Shown one piece after another: positions 17,182-25,272 of a stretch of DNA of 64,000 nucleotides (position 1 is the first letter of the stretch; every line of letters starts with the position of its first letter). Source of the DNA: Mesorhizobium hawassense (GTDB lineage Bacteria; Pseudomonadota; Alphaproteobacteria; Rhizobiales; Rhizobiaceae); contig NZ_QMBP01000003.1 of the NCBI RefSeq assembly GCF_003289945.1, positions 186,001 through 250,000 of the forward strand, in the 5' to 3' direction. The notes under the pieces were generated by a model that ran no database searches, was not told the DNA's origin, and worked only from the letters and a program-made list of their open reading frames with translations. Both the position numbers and the translations under genes were made by a program.

Positions 17182-17193
17182 GTACAGGGAGGA

Positions 17194-18186
17194 CTATTCG
17201 ATGCCGAGGTCCTTGCGCACCTTCTGGTAGTCGTCGCGCTTGGCCAGCGCCCCGGCGGTCAGCGTCAGCTTGGCCGGCTCCTTGTTGTTGGCGATCCAGT
17301 CATACATGTTGAGCGCCGTCTCGTAGCCGTGACGCTTGGGCGAGATGATGACCGTGCCGACGAAGCCGGTCGCGGCCGGCTTCTTGAACTCGTTGATCGC
17401 CGATTCCGCGCCGCCGATGCCGACGCCGATCATGCCGTCGGCCGGAATGCCGACGCTTTCGGAAGCGCGCACGGCGCCCAGCACCGCCTCGTCATTGAGG
17501 CCGAAGGCGATCCACTTCTTGATGTCAGCATGGGCGTTGAGCACTACGGTGGCGGCGTTGAGTGCGGCTTCGGTGTCGGTCTTGGCCTGGGGAGCGTCGA
17601 AGATGTCTCCAGCCTTGAAGCCGGCGGCCTTCAGCACCGAGATCGCGCCTTCGACACGGTCTACGGCGGTCGGCAGCTGGTCGTAGGAAACGCGGATCGC
17701 GCCAACCTCATCCATCTTCCAGCCGCGCGCCTTCATCTCGTCGAGGATGGCTTGACCGACGGCCTCGCCGATCTTGGTGGCGGAGATGCCCATATGCGGC
17801 ACGTCTTCCAGCGGCTTGCCGTCGGCGCCGACGAGGCGGTCGTCCACCGTCATCAGCTTGAGATTGTTCGCGGCGGCCTTGGCGACGATGCCCGGGCCGA
17901 GCTTCACGTCCGGCGTGCAGACGACGAACCCTTGAGCGCCTTGAGCGCCAAGATTGTCGATCGCCGACATCAGCTTCTCACCGTCCTCGGCGCCGATCTT
18001 GACGAGCGAAAAACCCTTTTCCTTGGCGGCCTGGTCGGCGAACTTCCATTCGTCCTGGAACCACGGCTCTTCCGGCTGTTTGACGATGAAGCCTATCTTG
18101 GTGTCCTGCGCATAGGCGGACGCGATGGTCGTGGCGGACAAAACGGCGAGAGCACCCGCGACGAGCGCGGTTTTCAAAAGTCGCAT
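17194..18186 (-). CDS. araF: L-arabinose-binding periplasmic protein (AraF-like)
   Basis: A 330-aa periplasmic binding protein with a signal peptide MRLLKTALVAGALAVLSATT and an A-Y-A cleavage site. The mature start K-I-G-F-I-V-K-Q-P-E-E-P-W-F-Q-D-E-W-K-F closely matches the E. coli AraF mature start, including the sugar-contacting Lys, Glu and Trp. F-V-V-C-T-P-D-V-K-L-G near residue 88 and VDDR near 114 also agree. It is the first gene of the araFGH-SDR-CUT1-epimerase-lactonase operon and is divergent from a GntR gene. AraF-type proteins bind L-arabinose, D-galactose and D-fucose, which matches the downstream galactonate dehydratase. Confidence 0.9.
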   Translation of the reverse strand: MRLLKTALVAGALAVLSATTIASAYAQDTKIGFIVKQPEEPWFQDEWKFADQAAKEKGFSLVKIGAEDGEKLMSAIDNLGAQGAQGFVVCTPDVKLGPGIVAKAAANNLKLMTVDDRLVGADGKPLEDVPHMGISATKIGEAVGQAILDEMKARGWKMDEVGAIRVSYDQLPTAVDRVEGAISVLKAAGFKAGDIFDAPQAKTDTEAALNAATVVLNAHADIKKWIAFGLNDEAVLGAVRASESVGIPADGMIGVGIGGAESAINEFKKPAATGFVGTVIISPKRHGYETALNMYDWIANNKEPAKLTLTAGALAKRDDYQKVRKDLGIE

Positions 18187-18242
18187 GATTACCTCCCAGT
18201 GAACGGCCGAGTGCAGGCTCGGGTTCGCAAGGTGTAATCAGT

Positions 18243-18277
18243 TTTATCATACTCGTCAATTGATCTGGTATGATAAA
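18243..18277. promoter_or_regulatory. Large inverted repeat in the araF / GntR divergent promoter
   Basis: TTTATCATAC (18243-18252) and GTATGATAAA (18268-18277) form a perfect 10-bp inverted repeat around a 15-bp spacer. The 8-bp palindrome TCAATTGA (18256-18263) sits at its centre. It lies in an AT-rich patch between araF and the GntR gene, so it is the best candidate for the operator controlling both directions. Confidence 0.7.
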
Positions 18278-18387
18278 TGATATAGATGGTGTGATCAGTA
18301 GTCGCTGGCGCAAATCACTCGCATCCGCTAAGGCCGGACCAAGTGCGCGCAAACCGAAGGGTTCGCTGCCTTGGAGGAGGGGCTGAG

Positions 18388-19146
18388 GTGAACGAAACAC
18401 CGAAGAAGGCTGACGAGGACAAGGAAGCGCGCGAGACCACGCGCCGTCCGCGCGTCATGCCGGATGTGACCAAGGCGATCGCCTCCGATATTTTTTCCGG
18501 CCGCTATCCGGCGGGATCGTCGCTGCCGACCGAGAACGATCTCGGCATCGAATATGGCGTCAGCCGCACCGTCATCCGCGAAGCGCTGAAGGTGCTGGCG
18601 GCCAAGGGGCTGGTGCTGTCCCGGCCACGCGTCGGCACGGTGGTGTGCGACCAGGACAACTGGAACATCATCGACCCGCAGGTGCTGGCCTGGCACGCGC
18701 CGCACGCGCTGGACGACAAGCTGTTCGACGCGATCCTCGAAACCCGCCGCGCCATCGAGCCGCTGGTGGCGGAACTCGCGGCGACGCGGGCGACGCTGCA
18801 GGAGATCGCCGACCTCGAGGTGGCCTGGCAAGGCATGGCCGGCGCCGGCGAGGACCTGACGCAGTTCTCGCGTTCCGACATCGTCTTCCACCAGATCGTC
18901 TATGGCGCGAGCCACAACCCGATCTTCCGCCAGATCGGCAAGCTGATCGACACGGCGCTTTTGTTTTCGCTGGAAGCCACGGCGACGATTTCCCCGGTCA
19001 GGCGCAGGGAAGCCGCGGCCGCGCATGGCGAGGTGGTCGAGGCGTTGCGCATGCGCGACGCGACCGCCGCGCGCAATGCCGCCAGCAAGATCCTCGATCT
19101 GGCCGCGCGCGACCTGACCAGCGCCAAGAAACTGAAAAACAACTGA
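18388..19146 (+). CDS. GntR-family regulator (FCD), probable galactonate/sugar-acid sensor
   Basis: A 252-aa regulator with a winged helix (about 25-95, including [20 protein letters not shown]) and an FCD ligand domain with the expected Arg (E-T-R-R-A-I-E-P), Asp and His residues. I chose the GTG at 18388 because GGAGGAGG lies directly upstream at ideal spacing; an earlier GTG at 18343 has no ribosome binding site. It is followed 14 bp later by D-galactonate dehydratase, as in DgoR-type arrangements, and is divergent from araFGH. A sugar-acid effector is plausible. Confidence 0.9.
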   Translation: MNETPKKADEDKEARETTRRPRVMPDVTKAIASDIFSGRYPAGSSLPTENDLGIEYGVSRTVIREALKVLAAKGLVLSRPRVGTVVCDQDNWNIIDPQVLAWHAPHALDDKLFDAILETRRAIEPLVAELAATRATLQEIADLEVAWQGMAGAGEDLTQFSRSDIVFHQIVYGASHNPIFRQIGKLIDTALLFSLEATATISPVRRREAAAAHGEVVEALRMRDATAARNAASKILDLAARDLTSAKKLKNN

Positions 19147-19160
19147 GACTGAACGCCCGC

Positions 19161-20309
19161 ATGAAAATCACCGCCTTGACCACCTACATCGTTCCGCCGC
19201 GCTGGCTCTTCCTCAAGATCGAGACCGATGCCGGCATCAGCGGCTGGGGCGAGCCGGTGATCGAAGGCAAGGCGCTGACGGTCGAAGCGGCGGTCAAGGA
19301 ACTGGCCGACTACCTGATCGGCAAGGATCCGCGCCTGATCGAGGATCATTGGACGGTGATGCATCGCGGCGGCTTCTACCGCGGCGGGCCGATCCTGATG
19401 AGCGCTATCGCCGGCATCGACCAGGCGCTGTGGGACATCAAGGGCAAGGCGCTCGGCGTGCCGGTGCATGAACTGCTCGGCGGCAGGCTGCGCGAGACGA
19501 TCAAGGTCTATTCCTGGATCGGCGGCGACCGGCCGGCGGAAGTGGCGGCGGGCGCCAGGGAAGTGGTGGCGCGCGGCTTCCAGGCGCTCAAGATGAACGG
19601 CACCGGGGAGCTGCAGATCGTCGACAGCCACGACAGGATCGATGCCGCGGTCGAGCGGGTCGCCATGGTGCGCGAGGCGGTCGGTCCCAATATCGGCATT
19701 GCCGTCGATTTCCATGGCCGCGTGCACCGGCCGATGGCGCGCATCCTGGTCAAGGAACTGGAGCCCTACCGGCTGATGTTCATCGAGGAGCCGGTGCTGA
19801 GCGAAAACCGCGAGGCGCTGAAGGAGATCGCGGCGCTCGGCTCGACGCCGATCGCGCTCGGCGAACGGCTCTACAGCCGCTGGGACTTCAAGTCGGTGTT
19901 CGAGGAGGCGGTCGTCGACATCATTCAACCCGACCTGTCGCATGCCGGCGGCATCACCGAATGCCGCAAGATCGCCGCGATGGCGGAAGCCTATGACGTG
20001 GCGGTGGCGCCGCACTGCCCGCTCGGCCCGATCGCGCTTGCCGCGTGCCTGCAGCTCGATGCCGTGAGCTACAACTGCTTCATCCAGGAGCAGAGCCTGG
20101 GCATCCACTACAATGCCGGCAACGACTTGCTCGACTACGCCGCCAACAAGGACGTGTTCCGCTACCAGGATGGCTATGTCGCCATTCCCGACGGTCCGGG
20201 CCTGGGCGTCGAGATCGACGAGGATTATGTGAAGGAGCGCGCCAAGGAAGGGCACCGCTGGCGCAATCCGATCTGGCGCCACAAGGACGGCTCGTTCGCC
20301 GAGTGGTAA
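19161..20309 (+). CDS. dgoD: D-galactonate dehydratase
   Basis: A 382-aa enolase-superfamily enzyme that converts D-galactonate to 2-keto-3-deoxy-D-galactonate. It closely follows E. coli DgoD: T-Y-x-V-P-P-R-W near residue 8, GWGEPVIEG near 30, [26 protein letters not shown] near 75, and a metal-binding Asp in V-D-F-H-G-R-V near 183 with His in the same segment. F-I-E-E-P-V follows, then [10 protein letters not shown], the catalytic-type His in [13 protein letters not shown] near 285, and a W-R-N-P-I-W-R-H tail. The pathway upstream (importer, SDR, lactonase) is encoded on the opposite strand. The KDGal kinase and aldolase are not in the window. The last codons are tandemly duplicated at 20297-20328. 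Confidence 0.95.
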   Translation: MKITALTTYIVPPRWLFLKIETDAGISGWGEPVIEGKALTVEAAVKELADYLIGKDPRLIEDHWTVMHRGGFYRGGPILMSAIAGIDQALWDIKGKALGVPVHELLGGRLRETIKVYSWIGGDRPAEVAAGAREVVARGFQALKMNGTGELQIVDSHDRIDAAVERVAMVREAVGPNIGIAVDFHGRVHRPMARILVKELEPYRLMFIEEPVLSENREALKEIAALGSTPIALGERLYSRWDFKSVFEEAVVDIIQPDLSHAGGITECRKIAAMAEAYDVAVAPHCPLGPIALAACLQLDAVSYNCFIQEQSLGIHYNAGNDLLDYAANKDVFRYQDGYVAIPDGPGLGVEIDEDYVKERAKEGHRWRNPIWRHKDGSFAEW

Positions 20310-20328
20310 GTGGACGCCGAGTGGTAAG
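20297..20328. repeat. Tandem duplication of the dgoD stop-codon region
   Basis: CGCCGAGTGGTAAG occurs at 20297-20310 and again at 20315-20328 (period 18). The second copy is in frame and repeats the terminal Ala-Glu-Trp-stop, so readthrough would add only six residues. Confidence 0.9.
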
Positions 20329-20352
20329 CCGAATTTTTCGCCAAGCGATGGT

Positions 20353-21012
20353 TTATAGGGCTACCGCCGCAGGCGTGATCGCGGCGAGACCGACTTCGGT
20401 CAGCGCGTAGATGCCGCGCTCGGCACGAGCGAACCAGCCATAGTAACTATTTTGCAGGATGCTCGCCGCGCGCGGTGAAAGGGCTTTGAGGTCACGCGGC
20501 CGCTTCGGGCCGTCGGCCATGGCGGCGGCGCAGGCCAGCGCCTCCTGCCGATAGGCGGTCATGATCGGCTTCCTGCGCGTGCTGCCGCCGATGGACGGAT
20601 CGCCCTTGCGGCGATGATGCTCCTCGACCAGGCGCGAGCGCCGCCGCGGGTCGCGGCGCGGCGGCAAGGCGACGGGACTGAGCAGCAGCTCCACCTCACC
20701 CTTCTTGCCGACACCCAACAGGCCAAAGCCGAGGCGGCGGCACAGCGCGCGAAAACGGCGGTCGTGCTCGCGGCCCTTGCCGCGCGCCGACATATAGGCG
20801 GCCAGCCAGACTTCGTCGCAGGCCGCGGCGCGGTCGACGGCCTGGAGAACCAGCTCGAGATTGAACTGGAGCTTCAGTTCGCAGATGACGACCACCGGCG
20901 GCTCGCCGGCGCGCACGCCGACCACGTCGCAGCCGCCGATCTCGCCCTTGACGGCGAAATCCATGCTCTCGAGGAACCGCTTCACCGGCTCGTAGAGGGA
21001 CGTTTCCTGCAT
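20353..21012 (-). CDS. DUF2161-type putative PD-(D/E)XK nuclease/phosphodiesterase
   Basis: A protein of about 219 aa. The region Y-E-P-V-K-R-F-L-E-S near residue 7, G-C-D-V-V-G-V near 27 and V-V-V-I-C-E-L-K-L near 40 forms the D...ExK arrangement of the PD-(D/E)XK fold. A C-terminal part (A-S-I-L-Q-N-S-Y-Y-G-W-F near 185) resembles the small winged domain found in DUF2161 proteins. I chose the ATG at 21012 by the conserved start M-Q-E-T-S-L-Y; an upstream ATG at 21057 is possible. The function is not known. It sits alone between dgoD (convergent) and sapC. Confidence 0.75.
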   Translation of the reverse strand: MQETSLYEPVKRFLESMDFAVKGEIGGCDVVGVRAGEPPVVVICELKLQFNLELVLQAVDRAAACDEVWLAAYMSARGKGREHDRRFRALCRRLGFGLLGVGKKGEVELLLSPVALPPRRDPRRRSRLVEEHHRRKGDPSIGGSTRRKPIMTAYRQEALACAAAMADGPKRPRDLKALSPRAASILQNSYYGWFARAERGIYALTEVGLAAITPAAVAL

Positions 21013-21079
21013 GGCCAAGGCATAGCCGATTCGTGGTTGGCCAGCCCATCCCAACAATCAGGGTGGTAGTTGTCTGGAG

Positions 21080-21880
21080 CTATATCCGCTTGCGCAGCGA
21101 TGCCTGATAGACCAGCGACGACCAGCTGTTGCTGGAAGCCAGATGGCAGTAGATCAACGCGAGCGCTCCGGATTTCCTGAGATCGAGGAAGGCTTCGTCG
21201 CCGAGCTTGTTGAGCGCCTGCTCGTCGATCACCTGGAAATCGGTGAGGTTCAACACCTCGCCGCCTTCCAGCGTCACCTTGCTCTGGCGCGGCGCGAACA
21301 GGCCGTGCGCGTCGATTTTCTCGACGATGGCGCGGGTGGCGTTGAAATCGTTCTGGAACTGGCTGCAGAAGGCGAGCGCCTGCTTGGTCGCTTCGGTCGG
21401 CTCGGTGCCGTTGAAGAACGGCGCCAGCTTGCCGCCATCGTCGCGGAACGGCGCCACGAGCTGGTCGACGACGCGTTCGCTGGCGCGGTCGACGCAGAGC
21501 GTCAACCGGCCGGACGCCGCCGACTCATCGGCAAGGATGAAGGGATAGCGCCGCACATAGGCCGGAATATAGTGCGGCTCGGTCCAGCGGCCGTCGGCGT
21601 CGACGAACAGGTTCTCGTTCTGGCGCACGCCGGTGATGATCACCGGCGCCTTGGCCGGGCCGATGAAGACGATCGGATAGGAGCGCATCGCGCCCGGCAT
21701 TTCCGACGCCGCTATGGGAATCGCATGCGCCGACCGGGCGAAGCCGAAATCGGCCCGCGCGATCAGACCGAGCGAGCCATGGCGTATCGGGTTGAGCGCC
21801 TCGGGCTTCAAGTAGAACAACGGCAGCCCATTGCTGGCGGCGCTTGCCGCCGACGCCATGTCGTTCCTGGCTTCAGCCAT
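21080..21880 (-). CDS. SapC family protein
   Basis: A 266-aa protein with the SapC pattern. It has A-H-A-I-P-I-A-A-S-E near residue 52, YPIVFIG near 70, Y-I-P-A-Y-V-R-R-Y-P-F near 103, and L-T-D-F-Q-V-I-D-E-Q-A-L-N-K-L near 215. The family was named from an S-layer-associated gene of Campylobacter; in Proteobacteria it often accompanies surface or uptake systems and its activity is unclear. I chose the ATG at 21880, 9 bp after GGAGG. The gene is 258 bp from the DUF6916-like gene, divergently oriented, and borders the tail-collar cluster. Confidence 0.85.
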   Translation of the reverse strand: MAEARNDMASAASAASNGLPLFYLKPEALNPIRHGSLGLIARADFGFARSAHAIPIAASEMPGAMRSYPIVFIGPAKAPVIITGVRQNENLFVDADGRWTEPHYIPAYVRRYPFILADESAASGRLTLCVDRASERVVDQLVAPFRDDGGKLAPFFNGTEPTEATKQALAFCSQFQNDFNATRAIVEKIDAHGLFAPRQSKVTLEGGEVLNLTDFQVIDEQALNKLGDEAFLDLRKSGALALIYCHLASSNSWSSLVYQASLRKRI

Positions 21881-22138
21881 GTTTCGCATCCTCCCACGGT
21901 GCTTCAAAAGCCATGAATGGCTTGGCTTACAACGGGTTTAGGCCAGCGCGGGGGCTGGCGCAACGGCTGGAGCGGCGGGCGTCCGACAGAATCTTCGAGC
22001 CGCTCCAACCTCCTTCCTAAGCGCGGGTCCGAATGGAGGGCCGCCAAGCACTTTTCCTGCCCCGGTCCGCGCGCTATGGACAAGGTGGTGCCGGGCAACG
22101 AAATTGGCGGCTGAAGCAAGCGATCGAGGGTGGGCGAG

Positions 22139-22414
22139 ATGATTTCGGTTACGGATTTCGATCGGGCTGTCGGCCAGACCTTCATCGTCGAGACCAATGG
22201 CAAGATGGTCGCGCTGGAATTGAGCGCGGTGAAACACATCGCCAACAGCCCGCGCGAGGATGGCGGCTTCTCCTTGCTGTTCAAGGGACCGCGCGAAATG
22301 CTTTTGCCGCAGGCGACCTATCGCTTTGTCGGCAGCGAGCTTGCGCATGACATATTCATCGTGCCTGTGTCGCAGGATGCGACGAGCTATAGCTATGAGG
22401 CCGTCTTCAACTGA
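22139..22414 (+). CDS. Small DUF6916-like protein
   Basis: A 91-aa protein beginning M-I-S-V-T-D-F. It has a beta-rich pattern, with an F-I-V-E-T-N-G strand near residue 17, L-E-L-S-A-V-K-H near 27 and a C-terminal DATSYSYEAVFN. Proteins of this size and ending are found beside tail-collar (microcystin-dependent-protein) genes and are grouped as DUF6916; no activity is known. The start is the ATG at 22139 with GAGG upstream; an in-frame GTG at 22130 is less likely. Its 3-prime end overlaps the convergent GNAT gene by 22 bp. Confidence 0.7.
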   Translation: MISVTDFDRAVGQTFIVETNGKMVALELSAVKHIANSPREDGGFSLLFKGPREMLLPQATYRFVGSELAHDIFIVPVSQDATSYSYEAVFN

Positions 22415-22941
22415 GGGCCTTCGCCGCCCTTGCCGGACGACGCAGCCGGGCGCGCCATCAGATCGTAGACGCCCTTGTCCTCGGCGATCTCGAAGCCGAG
22501 CCGCAGATAGAGCCGTCGCGCCGGATTGTTCTTCTCGACATGGATCGACACCGCCTTGCCGACGGCAGCGGCTTCGTCGATCAGGTCGTTGAGCAACGCG
22601 GTGCCGAAGCCCTTGCCGCAATGCTCGGGCCAAAAGGCGATGTCGATGATCCGGTGTTGGCTCGGCCAGCGCTCGATATAGAGACGCCCGATCCGCTCGG
22701 CGGCATGCTCGACGACGCACCAGTCGGCTTCCGGATAGTGGCGCCGGTAATGCGCGCGCTGCGCCTGGAACTGCATATCGAGGAATTGCGCCTTGGCTTC
22801 CGGCGGCCAGGGCACGTCGGCCAACTCGGCGGCGCGCGTGGAGGCATAGAGCGCGCCCAGGAACGGCACGTCCGAATCCGCCTCGGGCCGCAGCGCAAGC
22901 CCGAGAGCTACTGCCCGGGTATAATATTTGCCGGCTATCAT
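22393..22941 (-). CDS. GNAT-family N-acetyltransferase
   Basis: A 182-aa acyl-CoA-dependent acetyltransferase. The pyrophosphate-binding loop H-C-G-K-G-F-G-T-A near residue 110 matches the R/Q-x-x-G-x-G/A motif. The N-terminal strand A-L-G-L-A-L-R-P and the late N-P-A-R-R-L-Y-L-R-L-G-F-E near 142 are typical. It starts 17 bp after the propeller gene, so it is probably the last gene of the tail-collar operon. The same neighbour is common near such clusters, suggesting modification of a cluster product; that is inference. Confidence 0.85.
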   Translation of the reverse strand: MIAGKYYTRAVALGLALRPEADSDVPFLGALYASTRAAELADVPWPPEAKAQFLDMQFQAQRAHYRRHYPEADWCVVEHAAERIGRLYIERWPSQHRIIDIAFWPEHCGKGFGTALLNDLIDEAAAVGKAVSIHVEKNNPARRLYLRLGFEIAEDKGVYDLMARPAASSGKGGEGPQLKTAS

Positions 22942-22957
22942 TCCGACGTCGACGCCA

Positions 22958-24196
22958 TCAAACTGGCGGCGTCAGGTCGCGCACCACGACGATCTGCTTG
23001 AGGTTTCTCGAGGTCAGCTCCGTCCAGCTCCACTCCCATTCGGAGCTGTCCATGGCCATCTGATTGATCGTCCACAGACTGTTCGAACCATCGTTGGTGA
23101 TCATCATCGAGAACAAGGCAAGGCGACCGTCGGCATTGTAGTCGAGCGACAACCTCGTGTTGGCGCCGGACGAATTGAAGTCACGCCAACCCGACCAGTT
23201 CTGGGTGGCGGCGTCATACTGGGCGTTGAAGGAATGGACGTGCTGCTGATCAGACGCCGCCAGCATGATGTCGCCATCGCCCTGTATGCCGGCGCAGAGC
23301 GTGTATTTGGGGACACGGCTGTAGCCGGGTGTCGCCCAGACGGTCCAGGTGTCGGAGCCGGCAGGCTGCTGCTTGGTGTGCAGGACCTGGCCCGGCTGCG
23401 TCATGGCAAAGAGATTGGTGGCGCCGAGCGGACCGACGACCGGCGCCATCTCGGTGATCTTGTTGCCGTTGTCGATCTGCACCCATTGCGTCCAGTCGGA
23501 GGGCTTGAGCGCCTGCGCGATGGCCTGCTGGCAGCGATAGAGCTGCAGGTTGGAATTGATGCCGAACAGCGCAATGCGGCCGTCGGCCTGGCGCAGCGCG
23601 GTAATCGCCACCAGCCCGCCGGAGATCTGCTGCCAGGCGCTCCAAGGCTGGGCCGGCGGCCTGAGTTCGTCGACGGTGACGACGATCGGCGTGGTGGTGC
23701 CGGGCGGCGTGATGGTCTTTTGCACCTGAACGATCACGTCCGGATTCTGGTACATCCACCAGATGCGGCCCTGGTTGTCGGTAAGAAAGATTTCGATGCG
23801 ACCGTCGACATCGCGCGCCATCGACAGCTTCTGGTAGCTGGTGGCGCCGGGCGGCGCGCCGACATTGACCGGCGCGAGCCATTTCTCGGCCGGTCCCGCC
23901 TGGTTCGGATCCTCGGCGATGAAAGACAGGTTGACGGTTCCCGCCTGCTGACCCACGACCGCGACGCGACCGTCCTTGGTGATGCCCGCCGTCATGATGA
24001 CCCAGGCGCCGGGGGCGATGGGCGACCATGCCGACGGCCATGGCCCATTCGGCGAGGTCTGCGCCTTCTGGATCAGGCGCCCGGCGTCGGCATCGATACC
24101 GACGACCATCAGCCGCGACAGTTCGAAGAAGGATGCGCCCGGCACGTGCCCGGTTGGCGCGGCCTGGGAGGGTAAGTGAGCGTCTTGGTCAGCCAT
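22958..24196 (-). CDS. PLL-like beta-propeller (lectin-like) protein
   Basis: A 412-aa protein without a signal peptide, made of repeated blades. Each blade carries a D-G-R-[IVL]-x-[VIL]-F type core: KDGRVAVVG near residue 74, VDGRIEIFLTDNQGRIWW near 131, ADGRIALFGINSNLQLY near 210 and ADGRLALFSMM near 370. W-S-A-W-Q-Q-I-S-G and W-T-Q-W-V-Q-I-D motifs lie between them. This is the pattern of the Photorhabdus lectin (PLL)-like propellers that bind fucosylated or methylated sugars. It lies 29 bp after three tandem tail-collar genes and is followed by a GNAT. A carbohydrate-binding role alongside the collar proteins is inference. Confidence 0.72.
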   Translation of the reverse strand: MADQDAHLPSQAAPTGHVPGASFFELSRLMVVGIDADAGRLIQKAQTSPNGPWPSAWSPIAPGAWVIMTAGITKDGRVAVVGQQAGTVNLSFIAEDPNQAGPAEKWLAPVNVGAPPGATSYQKLSMARDVDGRIEIFLTDNQGRIWWMYQNPDVIVQVQKTITPPGTTTPIVVTVDELRPPAQPWSAWQQISGGLVAITALRQADGRIALFGINSNLQLYRCQQAIAQALKPSDWTQWVQIDNGNKITEMAPVVGPLGATNLFAMTQPGQVLHTKQQPAGSDTWTVWATPGYSRVPKYTLCAGIQGDGDIMLAASDQQHVHSFNAQYDAATQNWSGWRDFNSSGANTRLSLDYNADGRLALFSMMITNDGSNSLWTINQMAMDSSEWEWSWTELTSRNLKQIVVVRDLTPPV

Positions 24197-24225
24197 GGTG
24201 TCAGCCCTGCCCTATTGGCTCGAAA

Positions 24226-24747
24226 TCAGGTTCTCGGTGGGAAAACGCCTTGCAGCGCAATGCAGAAATTGCAGGTGAGAAAAGGCTGCAGATTGTTGTG
24301 CGGCTGGTCGCCACCGGCAGGGGCGACCGCCTGGTCGCTCATGTTGGTGAGGTTGACCGTTGCCGAATAAGCCTGGCCCGGGCTGGTGCGCGCCAGCGAG
24401 CGCGCGGAACTTGGGGTCGCCAGATTCGCCGGATTGATGTTGCCCGTCATGCCGTGCGAATGCATCGGGATTTCGGATTCAAGAAGCGTCACCGTCTCGG
24501 AACCACCGGTTTCGCCAAGGTCGTGCAGCGAAAGGCCTGGTCCTTGTCCAGGGTGCATCGGCGCCCGGCCCTGCAGGTCGGGCAGTGCGAAGTTCGACTT
24601 GCCGTTGCCGCCATAGGTGGTGCCCAGCAGCGAAAACAACGCCGTGTTCTGTGACAGCGGCAGAAGCTGGCCATCGCACAGAGCCCACCCCTTGGGCGCG
24701 AAGTTGAACGGGAAGATGCGGATTTCGGCGACGAACGGATCGGCCAT
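24226..24747 (-). CDS. Tail-collar domain protein C (microcystin-dependent-protein type)
   Basis: A 173-aa tail-collar protein. The N-terminal signature runs P-F-V-A-E-I-R-I-F then FAPKGWALCDGQLLPL. G-T-T-Y-G-G-N-G follows near residue 43, with LPDLQGRAPMH near 55. The C-terminal half is shorter, ending QPHNNLQPFLTCNFCIALQG then V-F-P. There is no Sec signal. I chose the ATG at 24747, 10 bp after the preceding gene. It is the third of three tandem paralogues that share both ends but differ in the middle, where a receptor-binding loop sits in phage short tail fibres. Confidence 0.9.
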   Translation of the reverse strand: MADPFVAEIRIFPFNFAPKGWALCDGQLLPLSQNTALFSLLGTTYGGNGKSNFALPDLQGRAPMHPGQGPGLSLHDLGETGGSETVTLLESEIPMHSHGMTGNINPANLATPSSARSLARTSPGQAYSATVNLTNMSDQAVAPAGGDQPHNNLQPFLTCNFCIALQGVFPPRT

Positions 24748-24757
24748 GACGGTCCTC

Positions 24758-25261
24758 TCAGGTCTGCGACGGGAAGATGCCGAACAGCGAGATGATGAAA
24801 TTGACGCAGAGATACGGCTGGAAATTCGTATGCGGCTGACTGCCGCCGGTCGACGAGCAAGACTGCAGGGACATCGCCGAACCCGCCGGGGACTCGCGAT
24901 AGATCTGCGTGGCGCCGACCTGGCCGACGACGCTGCCGGCGGGGCTGTTGCCCAGGGCATTGTTCAAAGAAGCCAGGAACGGGTGCGAATGCGCCGGGAT
25001 CTGCGACACAGTCAATGTGACGTCTTCCACGCCGCCGGTTTCGGCAAGGACAAAGCTATTGCCTTGGTGCATCGGCAGCCGACCCCTCAGATCGGGCAAT
25101 GCGAACGTGCTTTCGCCGTCGCCGCCATAGGTTGTGCCTATCAGCTGGAACAGTGTCTCGTTTTCGGAGATCGGCAGGAGCTGTCCCTCGCAGAACATCC
25201 AGCCGGCCGGCGCGAAATTGCCGGCAAATATGCGAACTTCGCCAACATAAGGTTGTGCCAT
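24758..25261 (-). CDS. Tail-collar domain protein B (microcystin-dependent-protein type)
   Basis: A 167-aa paralogue: Y-V-G-E-V-R-I-F-A-G-N-F-A-P-A-G-W, then M-F-C-E-G-Q-L-L-P, I-G-T-T-Y-G-G-D-G, LPDLRGRLPMHQG, and a variable middle with the pair C-S-S. The end is G-G-S-Q-P-H-T-N-F-Q-P-Y-L-C-V-N-F. It differs from its neighbours by I-I-S-L-F-G in place of I-A-L-Q-G. The ATG at 25261 is 11 bp from the stop of collar protein A. The function outside phages is not established; proteins of this type were named after microcystin-responsive genes. Confidence 0.9.
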   Translation of the reverse strand: MAQPYVGEVRIFAGNFAPAGWMFCEGQLLPISENETLFQLIGTTYGGDGESTFALPDLRGRLPMHQGNSFVLAETGGVEDVTLTVSQIPAHSHPFLASLNNALGNSPAGSVVGQVGATQIYRESPAGSAMSLQSCSSTGGSQPHTNFQPYLCVNFIISLFGIFPSQT

Positions 25262-25272
25262 GGTCGCGTTCC

